A DNA stretch of 37,345 bases from an uncultured Alphaproteobacteria bacterium. Its GTDB lineage: Bacteria; Pseudomonadota; Alphaproteobacteria; Thalassobaculales; Thalassobaculaceae. This document shows positions 24,019 to 33,818 of this stretch, piece by piece. Position 1 is the first letter of the stretch, and each line of letters starts with the position of its first letter. The translations under genes were made by a program, and so were the position numbers. The notes below the pieces were generated by a model. It did no database searches, was not told the DNA's origin, and worked only from the letters and a program-made list of their open reading frames with translations. The DNA is taken from contig CACITD010000024.1 of the NCBI GenBank assembly GCA_902589475.1, positions 1 through 37,345 on the forward strand. Direction: 5' to 3'.

Positions 24019-24804
24019 TCAAAAAACCGCCACTACTCGTGTTTCTATACTTCTACGTGGTGGGTAGTTTTCACCTCCATTAGGATTATCGAAAGATGTG
24101 TGCGGACAATAAACTACCCTGCCTGGTCTCTGGTCCATTTGTTTTAAAACGATAACTTCGTCAAGTTGCATTTCTGGAAAATAAAACCATTTGTGTGAAG
24201 GGTTGTAGACAGGAGCAGCTACCAAACTATCCCTTCCTCGGCCCGTATAAAAGTAATCAATTACGTCGTCATCCGCGAGACTGCTATTATCGATGAAGGC
24301 TAGCGGATTATTTATTGCAGGATGATCGAATGGTTGCCATGTGTTAAACCAGGCAAAAGTGTCACTTTCATTAGGGTCAACCCCATTTTCACGAAGAACG
24401 TCATGAGACATACCTACTACCCGCTTTACATTGTAATCGCAGTGGACAAAGCGTGCGTAGCCGTCGTTAAAATCGATCGGCTTTTCTGTTCTGACTAAAA
24501 AGCCGTAGTGGTATGCAGCCTTTGCACCGGTAAGTCGACATATTAAGTCTTGCATCTCACGCAGATATACACTGCTGATAAGGTCCTCATCTCTAAAATT
24601 ACTGCACTGAGTTCTATTATTTGTTAGCGTGAAACCAGTTTGTTCAAGACCAATTTTTCCATTTTCCAAATGGGGTCGTGCATCCTCTATTAACACGTCC
24701 TGATAAGCTGTATGTTCTCTCCTAGATTCCTTTGAACCAATTTTTGGGGCAACATTTTTATGCTTCCAGTCGGTATTAATATATCTAACTTTAGTCGGTA
24801 CCAT
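24019..24804 (-). CDS. CmcJ/AsaB-like hydroxylase or desaturase-family protein
   Basis: A 261-residue protein of the family that contains CmcJ (cephamycin biosynthesis) and fungal AsaB/GA4-desaturase-like enzymes. Visible traits are the R-F-V-H-C-D-Y region near 136-142, F-A-W-F-N-T-W-Q-P near 169-177, KWFYFPEMQLDEVIVLKQ and the C-terminal HTSFDNPNGGENYPPRRSIE with RVVAVF. In this family the His/Asp residues resemble 2OG-Fe(II)-type ligands (candidates His138, Asp140 and His235). It may hydroxylate or desaturate a small molecule. The ribosome binding site GGAGGTGA is excellent. No other secondary-metabolite gene is adjacent, so the substrate is open. Confidence 0.8.
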   Translation of the reverse strand: MVPTKVRYINTDWKHKNVAPKIGSKESRREHTAYQDVLIEDARPHLENGKIGLEQTGFTLTNNRTQCSNFRDEDLISSVYLREMQDLICRLTGAKAAYHYGFLVRTEKPIDFNDGYARFVHCDYNVKRVVGMSHDVLRENGVDPNESDTFAWFNTWQPFDHPAINNPLAFIDNSSLADDDVIDYFYTGRGRDSLVAAPVYNPSHKWFYFPEMQLDEVIVLKQMDQRPGRVVYCPHTSFDNPNGGENYPPRRSIETRVVAVF

Positions 24805-24951
24805 AAAGTCACCTCCGTTTATCCATACTCCATAGTTTTTATATTATGCATCATTGCTTCGACCTACATCAAGGAGTTAGACTAGTAGCTATTAAATAAA
24901 GATTTCTTTTAATCTTAACAAAACACGATTCAGTTACTAACGGATAGCTAA

Positions 24952-27759
24952 ATGACGTCTTTAACAGAAGCTGAGATGAACGAACAAGCAACTGACCGCA
25001 AACATGTTTTCTTAGTCGACGGATCGGGATTTATATTCCGAGCATTTCACGCACTACCCCCTATGAGTCGAGACGACGGAACACCGACTAATGCTGTTTT
25101 TGGGTTCACCAACATGCTAATCAAGCTGATTGAAGATCTAAAAGCTGATCACTGTGCGATAATATTCGATACTGCCAGAAAAACCTTTAGAAACGATGTT
25201 TATAAAGAATACAAAGCCAACCGACCTCCGCCACCAGACGAACTCATACCCCAGTTTGCACTTATACGTGAGGCCGTACGTGCCTTTAATATTGCCTGTA
25301 TTGAGATGGAAGGCTACGAGGCAGATGATTTAATCGCAACCTATACTCGATTAGCACGAGAACAGGATGCAGACGTAACAATCGTATCCTCAGACAAAGA
25401 TCTCATGCAACTTGTCCGACCAAACATAAAGATGTTTGATCCAATGAAAAGTAAGGATATTGGTGTAGAGGATGTTATTGAAAAATTTGGGGTCGGGCCG
25501 CAACATGTAGTTGATGTTCAGGCACTAGCCGGAGATACAAGCGATAATGTTCCAGGTGTTCCAGGGGTGGGGATCAAAACCGCCGCACAACTTATAAATG
25601 AATACGGCGATTTAGAATCACTATTGGAACGAGCTAGTGAGATCAAACAGCCAAAACGCCGTGACAACCTAATCGATCATGCTGAAATGGCACGCATAAG
25701 TAAAATACTTGTGACACTGAAGCAAGATGTAGACGTCTCACAGCCTCTTTCGAAATTAACATTGGAAAAACCAGACCCATTAAAAGTGTTAGAGTTTCTG
25801 CGTGCTCAAGGTTTCAAAAGATTAATCGCCCGATTTGAGGCTGAAGCACAGCAAGAATTCGGAGATGAGTTATCCCTATCAAACCCTGCCGATAAAATAG
25901 AAAAAAAATATGAATTAGTTGATAATTTAAAAAGTTTGAACGATTGGGTAGCACTAATCGAGAAAAATGGTTTAGTTGCTTTCGATACCGAAACCGACTC
26001 TTTAAATGCCTCACAAGCCAATTTAATTGGAATATCTTTAGCGGTTTCAGTCGGAAAAGCATGTTACATACCGTTACGGCACGAAGCCGGGGATAGCCAG
26101 ACAGAACTTCTTGGTAAATCAAAATTGGATGTCAAACAGATAGAGTTTGACGCCGCCATCGAAATCATCCGGCCTATTCTGGAAGACGCTAGCATTCTAA
26201 AAATTGGGCACAACATCAAATATGATGCCTTAATAATGAAACAACCGCACAATGGAGGAATAAACCTAAGTTCAGTCGATGATACGATGTGCTTATCCTA
26301 TGTTATGAATGCGGGTCTCCATGGACACGGGTTAGATGAGCTATCGCTTCTGCACTTCGATCACACAAATATAAAATACAGCGAGTTATGCGGGACTGGA
26401 AAAACAAAGCTTCCATTTGCAAAAGTTCCGCTAAATAAAGCGATGGAATACTCCGCCGAAGATGCGGACATGACATTTCGCCTCTACAAACAGCAAAAGA
26501 AAGACCTGCCAAGAAAACGCATGGCCGCCGTATACGAGACACTCGAACGTCCGCTTATCGAAGTATTGGTTGAAATGGAACATACTGGCATAAAGGTAGA
26601 TCCTATAATTCTAAAAAAAATGTCTGAGGATTTTTCACAACGGCTTCAAAGTCAGGCGAGTGACATTTATAGATTGGCCGGTGGTGAATTTAATATCGCG
26701 TCCCCCAAGCAATTAGGTGAAATTCTTTTCGATAAACTATCCCTACCAGGCGGAAAAAAAACAAAAACAGGTTCATATGCAACTGGGGCAGAAATTCTTG
26801 AAGATTTAGCGGCAAGCGGCAGTGACATAGCAGCAAAAGTTCTGGATTGGCGGCAAATTGCCAAACTTAAGTCAACGTATACTGATGCGTTAATTGAAGA
26901 AATTAATCCTAAAACTGGTAGAATACACACTTCATACTCAATGACAGGGGCAAGTACTGGACGCCTAAGTTCAAATGATCCTAATCTTCAAAACATTCCC
27001 ATAAGAACTGACGAAGGAAGGAAAATAAGAACTGCTTTTATTGCAGAGCAAGATAATGTGTTAGTTTCTATAGACTATTCACAGATAGAACTCCGACTGT
27101 TAGCCGAGATAGCAAATATCGACAGCTTGAAGCAGGCTTTCAGGGATGGCGTTGATATCCACGCTCAAACGGCTTCAGAAGTGTTTAATATCTCGGTCGA
27201 AAATATGGACCCGATGATCAGAAGAAACGCAAAGGCAATTAATTTTGGTATCATTTATGGTATTTCGAGCTTTGGCTTAGCACGACAACTGCGTTGCCCC
27301 CAAACCGAAGCCAAAGCATATATTGACGCTTATTTCGCGAAATATCCCGGCATTCAAACCTATATGGAGCAAACCAAAGTGGGCGCGAGAGAAAACGGTT
27401 TTGTTAAAACGCTTTTTGGTAGAAAAATCCATTTATCTGGTGTCAAGGAAGCCAACCCAGCACGGCGGGGTTTTTATGAAAGAGCAGCCATAAACGCACC
27501 TATCCAAGGAACCGCAGCCGACATCATAAAACGCGCCATGATTCGCATACCAAGTCTCTTAAACGAACAAAACCTAAACGCAAAGATGCTACTCACTGTC
27601 CATGATGAACTTTTATTTGAAGTACCGACTGCACAATTAGAAAAAACCTCTCAAATTATTTCGTCGGCAATGGAAGGAGCGGCCGCCCCTGCCGTAGAAA
27701 TGTCAGTACCCTTAGTAGCAGAAGTCGGTATCGGAAGTAATTGGGCGGAAGCGCATTAA
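24952..27759 (+). CDS. polA: DNA polymerase I
   Basis: A 935-residue full-length Pol I. Residues about 17-300 are the 5'-3' exonuclease (FLVDGSGFIFRAFHALPP-type start, YEADDLIATY, GDTSDNVPGVPGVG). About 325-530 is the proofreading exonuclease, which looks active: FDTETDSL (343-350), GHNIKYD and YSAEDAD hold the DEDD residues. The polymerase domain shows motif A DYSQIELR (about 708-715), motif B RRNAKAINFGIIYG (about 757-770) and motif C VHDELLFEV (about 883-891). It fills gaps in repair and removes RNA primers. A second Met at residue 9 is an alternative start, since the first ATG has a poor ribosome binding site. It converges with the nitroreductase gene. Confidence 0.97.
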   Translation: MTSLTEAEMNEQATDRKHVFLVDGSGFIFRAFHALPPMSRDDGTPTNAVFGFTNMLIKLIEDLKADHCAIIFDTARKTFRNDVYKEYKANRPPPPDELIPQFALIREAVRAFNIACIEMEGYEADDLIATYTRLAREQDADVTIVSSDKDLMQLVRPNIKMFDPMKSKDIGVEDVIEKFGVGPQHVVDVQALAGDTSDNVPGVPGVGIKTAAQLINEYGDLESLLERASEIKQPKRRDNLIDHAEMARISKILVTLKQDVDVSQPLSKLTLEKPDPLKVLEFLRAQGFKRLIARFEAEAQQEFGDELSLSNPADKIEKKYELVDNLKSLNDWVALIEKNGLVAFDTETDSLNASQANLIGISLAVSVGKACYIPLRHEAGDSQTELLGKSKLDVKQIEFDAAIEIIRPILEDASILKIGHNIKYDALIMKQPHNGGINLSSVDDTMCLSYVMNAGLHGHGLDELSLLHFDHTNIKYSELCGTGKTKLPFAKVPLNKAMEYSAEDADMTFRLYKQQKKDLPRKRMAAVYETLERPLIEVLVEMEHTGIKVDPIILKKMSEDFSQRLQSQASDIYRLAGGEFNIASPKQLGEILFDKLSLPGGKKTKTGSYATGAEILEDLAASGSDIAAKVLDWRQIAKLKSTYTDALIEEINPKTGRIHTSYSMTGASTGRLSSNDPNLQNIPIRTDEGRKIRTAFIAEQDNVLVSIDYSQIELRLLAEIANIDSLKQAFRDGVDIHAQTASEVFNISVENMDPMIRRNAKAINFGIIYGISSFGLARQLRCPQTEAKAYIDAYFAKYPGIQTYMEQTKVGARENGFVKTLFGRKIHLSGVKEANPARRGFYERAAINAPIQGTAADIIKRAMIRIPSLLNEQNLNAKMLLTVHDELLFEVPTAQLEKTSQIISSAMEGAAAPAVEMSVPLVAEVGIGSNWAEAH

Positions 27760-27806
27760 CAAACCAGTAATATCACGTTGGCCAGCACCAAATGTTTGAT
27801 CTGAGG

Positions 27807-28379
27807 TTACGGGCCCGACCATTCGCTTACAATCTCGTCTAAGTGTGGCCGGGTGCGGGGTTGAGGTGGCTCTACTGCGGTACCGATGTAGATCATTCCA
27901 ATTATATCAGTTTGATCTTGATGACCTAGAGCTGCTTTAATTTCTGTGTCAAAAGATAACCATTCTGTAACCCATTGCGCTGAATAACCGAGCGCGTGAG
28001 CAGCGTTTAATATATTCATGCATACCGCTCCGCCAGATAATCGCTGTTCCAATTCTGGGATTTTATGCGGCGATTGTATATCAGAAGTTACAACTAGCAA
28101 CACAGGTGCCCTTTGAGGTCGCTGTCTCTCGGCTTCTATTTGCTTCTCTGTTGCTCTTTCACCGTACTTATTTGTAAATATTTTCGCCGCAAGATCTCCC
28201 AAGGCTTTCTGACCCTTTGGAGTAATTACTTGAATTCGCCAGGGTCCAATTTTACCGTGATCTGGGACACGCAAGCCAACTTCAAGAATTTGTTGCAAAT
28301 CTTCTTTATCAGGTCCAGGACTTGTAAGATTTTTGACAAGCACTGACCGCCGTGATTTCAATAAATCTATTGCTTCCAT
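27807..28379 (-). CDS. Nitroreductase-family FMN oxidoreductase (YdjA-like)
   Basis: A 190-residue single-domain nitroreductase. The N-terminal SRRSVLVKNL, then LEVGLRVPDHGKIGPWRIQVI, is the YdjA-type FMN-binding signature in which Arg and Ser residues near position 10 contact the phosphate. The mid-part LSGGAVCMNILNAAHALGYSAQWVTEW and the late IGMIYIGTA are typical. These flavoenzymes reduce nitro compounds or quinones with NAD(P)H; the natural substrate is not known. The ATG is preceded by GAGGGAGC. It is 96 bases downstream of hemH on the same strand and may be expressed with it. Confidence 0.88.
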   Translation of the reverse strand: MEAIDLLKSRRSVLVKNLTSPGPDKEDLQQILEVGLRVPDHGKIGPWRIQVITPKGQKALGDLAAKIFTNKYGERATEKQIEAERQRPQRAPVLLVVTSDIQSPHKIPELEQRLSGGAVCMNILNAAHALGYSAQWVTEWLSFDTEIKAALGHQDQTDIIGMIYIGTAVEPPQPRTRPHLDEIVSEWSGP

Positions 28380-28475
28380 TATGCTCCCTCTTTTCCCTAA
28401 AAGGACAGTAGAGTTAAAGTCATCCCCCGTTTGCTTCTGCTAATTTAACGAAAAAAATTGAAGAGCAAAAATATT

Positions 28476-29528
28476 TTATTCTGGAATCCAGCCACTTAAC
28501 TCATTTAGAACAAGTTCTTGCAAAAGATCAATGCTGTCTTCCGAGGAGTTTAAGCAAGGCACATAAGTAAATTTTTCCCCGCCAGCTTCAACAAAACTCT
28601 CCTTCAAACCTATCGCGACTTCTTCCAACGTTTCAACGCAGTCGGATATAAACCCTGGAGAAATTATCGCTATTTTTTTTATGCCTTGCGATGGCAATTC
28701 AGTTATTACCTCTTGTATGTATGGCTTCAACCATTCTTCTCTACCAAACCTTGACTGGAAAGCTAATCTAACCCTGTCACCCCCCCAGCCAATTTCCTCT
28801 GCTAAAAGACGGGATGTTTGTGCACACTCACAGTGGTAAGGGTCGCCCGCATTCAAATAACGTTTGGGTAAACCATGAAACGACGTCAGAAGAACATCGG
28901 GTTGCCAATCGAGGAATGAGATATGCTCATTAATCGACTTTGCCAAGATCCTTATATAATTTTTATTGTTATAGTACGCTGGTGATGTTCTGATTACAGG
29001 TTGCCACCTCATCTTTTGTAAAGCCTGAAAAGCTTTATCATAAGCGCTTGCCGTTGTGGTGGCACTATATTGCGGATAAAGAGCCAGCAGAAGTATTTTG
29101 CGACAACCTTTAGCGCGCATTTCCTCCAGACGATCACCGATAGCTGGTGTCCCGTATCGCATTGCCCAATCTATCTCAACAGGAACCCCGTTCTCCTTGA
29201 AACGCTGAAATAATGACTCTGATTGCGCGCGGGTATGAAATCTAAGTGGCGACTCATCCGAAGTTTCCAGCCAGATTTCTTTGTACGCTTTCGCTGATAT
29301 CTTTGGCCTTACGTTCAATATAATTAAATTTAGGATTATACTCCAAAGGACCCGGTTCACTTCTATTACACGAGGATCTGATAAAAATTCCTTTAAATAT
29401 CGCCTTATACTCCAAAAATCTGTGCTATCAGGTGTGCCCAAGTTTAATAGTAGCACCCCAACTTTTTCTTTTGGAATATTTGGATGATCATCTGGGATAT
29501 GAGATGAAGTTATAAAATTTTCTGTCAT
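28476..29528 (-). CDS. hemH: Ferrochelatase
   Basis: A 350-residue ferrochelatase. It begins with about 20 extra residues, then VGVLLLNLGTPDS. The metal-site His218 is in LLTSFHGLPKRY, and the second acidic site is in FISDCVETLEEV (about 293-304). DPYHCECAQTSR and LAFQSRFGREEWLKP are family text. It inserts Fe(II) into protoporphyrin IX at the inner-membrane face, the last step of haem synthesis. It lies 77 bases downstream of infC on the same strand; a shared transcript is possible but unproven. No clear ribosome binding site precedes the ATG. Confidence 0.95.
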   Translation of the reverse strand: MTENFITSSHIPDDHPNIPKEKVGVLLLNLGTPDSTDFWSIRRYLKEFLSDPRVIEVNRVLWSIILNLIILNVRPKISAKAYKEIWLETSDESPLRFHTRAQSESLFQRFKENGVPVEIDWAMRYGTPAIGDRLEEMRAKGCRKILLLALYPQYSATTTASAYDKAFQALQKMRWQPVIRTSPAYYNNKNYIRILAKSINEHISFLDWQPDVLLTSFHGLPKRYLNAGDPYHCECAQTSRLLAEEIGWGGDRVRLAFQSRFGREEWLKPYIQEVITELPSQGIKKIAIISPGFISDCVETLEEVAIGLKESFVEAGGEKFTYVPCLNSSEDSIDLLQELVLNELSGWIPE

Positions 29529-29605
29529 TTTTTATTTAAACACTGAGAAAATAAAAACCGAAACTACAATTGCTGAGAGCCTGCACGCTGGGATCGCAGT
29601 GTTGT

Positions 29606-30142
29606 TTATTTTGGCGCAATAACCATAATCATTTGTCTGCCTTCGAGTTTTGGAAAAGCCTCGATTTTTGCCACATCTTCGGTATCGTCGCGAACTCTAT
29701 TCAAAACATTGACACCCAATTCTTGGTGTGCCATTTCCCGGCCTCTAAAGCGCATAGTGACTTTGACTTTATCACCTTCGTCTAAAAATTTTTGCACGTT
29801 ACGCATTTTCACCTGATAGTCGTGCTCATCAATATTAGGCCTGAGCTTAATTTCTTTTACCTCTATAATTTTCTGTTTCTTTTTAGCCTCATTTTTTTTC
29901 TTTTGGGCTTCATACTTGAACTTTCCATAGTCCAAAATTTTGCACACTGGCGGATCTGTATTAGGTGAAACTTCGACTAAATCTAACCCTTGGGCATCTG
30001 CTTCTGCTATTGCATCAGCTGTTTTCATAACGCCCAATTGCTCTCCCTCCGACGAGATACACCGCACTTCATCGTTGAGTATGTCCGTGTTTACACGTGG
30101 TCCGTGCTTCGCCGGTTGCTGGTTTAATGGTTGTTTTGTTAT
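29606..30142 (-). CDS. infC: Translation initiation factor IF-3 with non-canonical AUA start
   Basis: Translated from the ATA at 30142-30140 the product has 178 residues, the usual IF-3 length, starting (M)[13 protein letters not shown] and continuing [22 protein letters not shown], which is the normal IF-3 N-domain. An in-frame TAG lies immediately before the ATA, and no ATG, GTG or TTG occurs until the GTG at 30067, which would delete the conserved N-terminus. A perfect AGGAGG (30149-30154) lies 6 bases upstream. E. coli infC starts at AUU and is autoregulated by IF-3 discriminating against that codon; the same logic probably applies here. The linker [11 protein letters not shown] (about 85-95) and C-domain ([14 protein letters not shown]) are intact. 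It follows thrS directly. Confidence 0.93.
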   Translation of the reverse strand: MTKQPLNQQPAKHGPRVNTDILNDEVRCISSEGEQLGVMKTADAIAEADAQGLDLVEVSPNTDPPVCKILDYGKFKYEAQKKKNEAKKKQKIIEVKEIKLRPNIDEHDYQVKMRNVQKFLDEGDKVKVTMRFRGREMAHQELGVNVLNRVRDDTEDVAKIEAFPKLEGRQMIMVIAPK

Positions 30143-30154
30143 CTAGAGCCTCCT
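30140..30154 (-). promoter_or_regulatory. Shine-Dalgarno and AUA start site of infC
   Basis: On the - strand the order is AGGAGG, CTCTAG, ATA. The hexanucleotide is a perfect anti-16S match with six-base spacing. The TAG inside the spacer closes the upstream frame. Its strength would compensate for the rare start codon and allow IF-3-dependent autoregulation. Confidence 0.75.
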
Positions 30155-30182
30155 ATTTTTCGTTGCTACACCCCATCTTATA

Positions 30183-32099
30183 CTAACTCGGCGGGGTAGA
30201 TTCTTTCAATAGTGTATTAACTGCATCGCCAAGCGCAAGTATTTCCTGCGATTTCCCACCTAAGCGCCTCACCGCTACTGTTTCGTTTTCTTGTTCTTTT
30301 GTTCCCACAACCAGTATCACCGGTATTTTTGCGTTACTATGCTCGCGAATTTTGTAGTTTATCTTTTCATTTCTTACATCAACGGCCGCTCTCAAGCCAA
30401 CTTTTTTACATTCTTCTAATACTTTGTAAGCATAATCGTCGTTATCACCTGTAATCGTAGTTATGACCGCCTGTACCGGGGCTAACCATATCGGGAATCT
30501 GCCTGCATACTGCTCGATAAGTATACCAATCCACCGCTCCATAGATCCTAGTATTGCTCGGTGCAACATGACCGGTCGTTTTTTAGACCCGTCAGAGGCT
30601 ATATAGTTAGCATCTAGGCGCTCAGGCAATACGAAATCTACCTGAAGGGTACCACACTGCCAATCTCTACCAATTGCGTCCCTGAGGACAAACTCGAGCT
30701 TGGGTCCATAGAAAGCACCCTCACCAGGATTCAATGTAGTTTCTAACCCAGCAGCTTCGCAGGCATTCTTTAGCGCCTCTTCCGCCCTATCCCAAGTCTC
30801 ATCATCCCCTGCTCTTACGCCTGGTCTATCCGAAAATTTGACACGAACATCTTCAAAACCGAAATCTTTGTATATTTTTCTTAATAAATCGCAGAAGATA
30901 ATGCTTTCGGAGGTTATCTGATTCTCAGAACAAAAAATATGCGCGTCATCTTGTGTGAATGCTCTAACTCTCATTATTCCATGCAGAGCACCGGACGGTT
31001 CGTTTCGATGGCATGAGCCGAATTCGGCCATTCTGATAGGTAGATCTCGATAACTTTTAAGTCCTTGTTTATAAATTTGAACATGGCCAGGGCAATTCAT
31101 AGGCTTGAGCGCAAGAGTTCGATCGTCTTCACTATCAGCCGTGAACATATTTTCTCTAAATTTATCCCAATGACCTGACGCCTCCCATAGGGATCTATCT
31201 ATCAACTGCGGTGTCTTTACCTCCTTGTAATTTCCATCCTCAAGTCTTCGGCGCACGTGCGCTTCGATTTCCCTGTAAAGTGACCAGCCCCGTGGGTGCC
31301 AAAATATCGAACCCACGGCCTCTTCTTGCATATGAAAAAGGTCCAGCTCTCTACCTAACCGACGATGATCGCGCTTTTCCGCTTCCTCTAACATATTTAG
31401 GTAGGCCTTTAACTTTTTTTCATCTGGCCAAGCTGTACCGTAAATTCGCTGCAGCATTGGGTTTGAAGAGTCTCCGCGCCAATAAGCGCCTGCCACGCTC
31501 ATTAGTTTAAAAGCGTGGCCAACATGTTTTGTTGATGGTGCATGGGGGCCTCGGCATAAATCCAAAAAGTTGCCCTGTCTGTAGAAAGAAATTGGCTCAT
31601 CGTCTGGAATACCCTCTATCAACTCGACTTTGAAGGGTTCTTTGATCTTCTCATAGTGCGACATCGCCTCATCACGAGCCCATACCTCTCTCTCGAATGG
31701 ATCTCCTCTATCTATGATTTCATGCATTTTTGTTTCTATGGTCTCGAGATCACCCTCCGTGAAAGGCTTTTCTCTATAAAAGTCATAATAAAAACCATTT
31801 TCTATTGCTGGACCAATTGTGACCTGAGTTTCGGGGTACAGTTCTGTTACCGCTTCGGCCATGACGTGTGCGCAATCATGCCTGATAAGGTCCAGAGCAA
31901 CTGAATCCTTCCGCGTTATAATTACCACATTACAATCTTGTTCAATCCGGAAAGATAAGTCCCTTTGATCCCCATCTACTATCATCATCATTGCTGACTT
32001 TGCTAGGCCGGGCCCAATAGCCGAAGCTAATTCAAAACCATCTACGGCCCCATCAAAACTGCGAATGCTATCATCCGGCAGGGTAATGTTAGGCATCAT
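30183..32099 (-). CDS. thrS: Threonyl-tRNA synthetase
   Basis: A 638-residue full-length class II synthetase. The domains in order are: TGS (1 to about 62), the editing domain with H-x-x-x-H-type text in [12 protein letters not shown] (about 73-85), the catalytic core (about 240-535) with [10 protein letters not shown], the Zn ligand Cys in MNCPGH, and [13 protein letters not shown], and the anticodon-binding domain (about 540-630, PVQAVITTI). It charges tRNA-Thr and edits Ser-tRNA-Thr. The two N-terminal Met codons are adjacent; AAAGG lies about 6 bases upstream. The 270-base region before it (shared with DUF1491) shows no T-box or leader that I can recognise. infC follows after 40 bases. 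Confidence 0.97.
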   Translation of the reverse strand: MMPNITLPDDSIRSFDGAVDGFELASAIGPGLAKSAMMMIVDGDQRDLSFRIEQDCNVVIITRKDSVALDLIRHDCAHVMAEAVTELYPETQVTIGPAIENGFYYDFYREKPFTEGDLETIETKMHEIIDRGDPFEREVWARDEAMSHYEKIKEPFKVELIEGIPDDEPISFYRQGNFLDLCRGPHAPSTKHVGHAFKLMSVAGAYWRGDSSNPMLQRIYGTAWPDEKKLKAYLNMLEEAEKRDHRRLGRELDLFHMQEEAVGSIFWHPRGWSLYREIEAHVRRRLEDGNYKEVKTPQLIDRSLWEASGHWDKFRENMFTADSEDDRTLALKPMNCPGHVQIYKQGLKSYRDLPIRMAEFGSCHRNEPSGALHGIMRVRAFTQDDAHIFCSENQITSESIIFCDLLRKIYKDFGFEDVRVKFSDRPGVRAGDDETWDRAEEALKNACEAAGLETTLNPGEGAFYGPKLEFVLRDAIGRDWQCGTLQVDFVLPERLDANYIASDGSKKRPVMLHRAILGSMERWIGILIEQYAGRFPIWLAPVQAVITTITGDNDDYAYKVLEECKKVGLRAAVDVRNEKINYKIREHSNAKIPVILVVGTKEQENETVAVRRLGGKSQEILALGDAVNTLLKESTPPS

Positions 32100-32369
32100 T
32101 CTTACCTTTTTGTTTTTGTTTAGTTTTATGAGTCACTATAATTTCGATATAAGACCTTCATGAAAAATATAGAACTTCGTTTTTTACTACGAATAAAATT
32201 CCAATTCTCTGTTTCCTACCTGGTCAAAGGTTGTAGCACATAGCCAGAATTTTTTTGGTATTTGTATCCAGTGTTTTCTCGGTTTTCAACCATCTAATTG
32301 AATTAGTGATGCAATAATTTCTAAGGTATTCTATTGTAAAACAGTTAAGACACAAATACATTAGGAAAT

Positions 32370-32705
32370 ATGAGTGAACCTCGGCTCAAGTCGATACTAC
32401 AAATACAAGCGGCAGTTTTGGCAAGTTCCAAAAAAGGGATACCTACAACGATCGTAAAACGTGGAGACCCCGACGCAGGTATTATATTTGTTAAAGTATT
32501 CGGCAGCACCATCGGATGCGTCATATTTAACCAATTATATGACTTTCAGAAAGATCGCCTTTATTGGTCAAAACTTACAGGTGATAAACCGGTTAAAGAG
32601 GCAGAGGCCGACAAACTAATTGAGAAACAAATGGGCTTTGATGAGGATATCTGGGTTCTAGAGGTGGAAGATAAACTCCTTAAAAATCCCCTCGATCCCG
32701 ATTAA
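32370..32705 (+). CDS. DUF1491 family protein
   Basis: A 111-residue protein. The family pattern is clear: PRLKSILQIQAAVLASSKKG, IVKRGDPDAGIIFVKV, a central LYWSKLTGDKPVKEAEADK and FDEDIWVLEVED near the C-terminus. DUF1491 is almost confined to Alphaproteobacteria and has no assigned function. No signal peptide or membrane segment is present. AGGA lies 5 bases before the ATG. It is divergent from thrS and converges with the EamA transporter gene. Confidence 0.88.
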   Translation: MSEPRLKSILQIQAAVLASSKKGIPTTIVKRGDPDAGIIFVKVFGSTIGCVIFNQLYDFQKDRLYWSKLTGDKPVKEAEADKLIEKQMGFDEDIWVLEVEDKLLKNPLDPD

Positions 32706-32782
32706 GTTTCTCACTGCCTCAATACGCTGACACTCCAAACAGTCGGCGGTAAATAATTCCAGCGTTATAACAATCAAAGCCG

Positions 32783-33697
32783 TTAGCGTGATTTATTTTG
32801 GGCATTCTTTAAATCATCCCATTGAGTTACCAATATACCACCTATTACCATGATCGCACCCAAAAATCGATCCAATGTTATACCTTCATTAAAAATCAAA
32901 ATTGCTGCAATAATACTAGCTACAGGTTGGCTATTATTTATCATTGCCGTTGGTTCAGAGCCTATACGTTGGATGGCAAAATAAAAAAAGGGTATCGATG
33001 CTGTCTGGAGCACTCCTACAAGCAAAAAACCTAACCAACCACCAATTTCATCAGGCAATCGCAGCTCATCAAGATACCAAGCCAAAACCCCAATTATTAG
33101 AGAGGCTATGGCAGATTGATAGAACACTATTATAAACGGGTGCACACGGGGGACTTTTCTCGCGACCCAAATGATATTTACAGCACAAGCAATACCTGCC
33201 GTAATACCAATTACAACACCCCGAAGGTCTAGTTTGTTTAAATCAACTCCCAACATTACAGCTAGCCCAAAGAAAGCGACAGTTATCGAAATTGTCTTTA
33301 TCAAAGAGGGCCACTTTCTAGCGATCAAATGATTTAAGATAGCCACTACAGGAGGATAAATGAAAAAAAGTAGCGCCGCCAAACTTATCGGAATGTACTT
33401 TGTAGAGCCTACGTTTCCAAACGCCATATGAGAAAAAAGGCATCCTAGAAAAAGCATAGAAATTAAGGCGCTGCGTGGGAGTCTAAGTGAAACCCCCATA
33501 CAGATACAAATTGTTCCCATGGCAACAACCGATAATAAAGACCTAAAAAACGCCACAGAAAGTGGTGTTGTTCCCCCGTCAAAGGCAAGTCTCCCTAATG
33601 CCACAGCCAAACCAAGTCCTAGAGAACATACAAGGGCAGAAAAAACACCACTCAAATTATATTTTTCAAGCCCTGTTATATTTTTGAAGTATTCCAA
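32783..33697 (-). CDS. EamA/DMT-family membrane transporter
   Basis: A 304-residue polytopic protein with about ten hydrophobic helices in two homologous halves, the drug/metabolite transporter (EamA) layout. The family text includes SVAFFRSLLSVVAMG in helix 2, KYIPISLAALLFFIYPPVVAIL near 110-130 and EPTAMINNSQPVASIIAAILIFNEG in the second half. The likely role is export or uptake of a small metabolite across the inner membrane. The start is uncertain: a TTG at 33697 (used here) has no evident ribosome binding site, and a TTG at codon 15 is an alternative. It is divergent from the TauD-like gene. Confidence 0.88.
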   Translation of the reverse strand: MEYFKNITGLEKYNLSGVFSALVCSLGLGLAVALGRLAFDGGTTPLSVAFFRSLLSVVAMGTICICMGVSLRLPRSALISMLFLGCLFSHMAFGNVGSTKYIPISLAALLFFIYPPVVAILNHLIARKWPSLIKTISITVAFFGLAVMLGVDLNKLDLRGVVIGITAGIACAVNIIWVARKVPRVHPFIIVFYQSAIASLIIGVLAWYLDELRLPDEIGGWLGFLLVGVLQTASIPFFYFAIQRIGSEPTAMINNSQPVASIIAAILIFNEGITLDRFLGAIMVIGGILVTQWDDLKNAQNKSR

Positions 33698-33818
33698 GAA
33701 ATATAGTCCATAGTTACGATTGTTTAGGTAATTGGAAAAGAAAAACTAGTTTAATCTTTTCAAATTTGATTAACATAAACGATCACCACTGAGTACTTTA
33801 TTTAAAAAGAATTAAACG

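Noticed and set aside
29529-29605. Terminator between infC and hemH
   Set aside because: The apparent complementarity breaks after three base pairs and no T-run follows.
30067-30069. GTG as the infC start
   Set aside because: It would delete 25 residues that match the conserved IF-3 N-terminal domain and has no Shine-Dalgarno.
32100-32369. Leader or T-box upstream of thrS
   Set aside because: No T-box sequence, specifier hairpin or terminator is visible; only AT-rich sequence with weak short inverted repeats.
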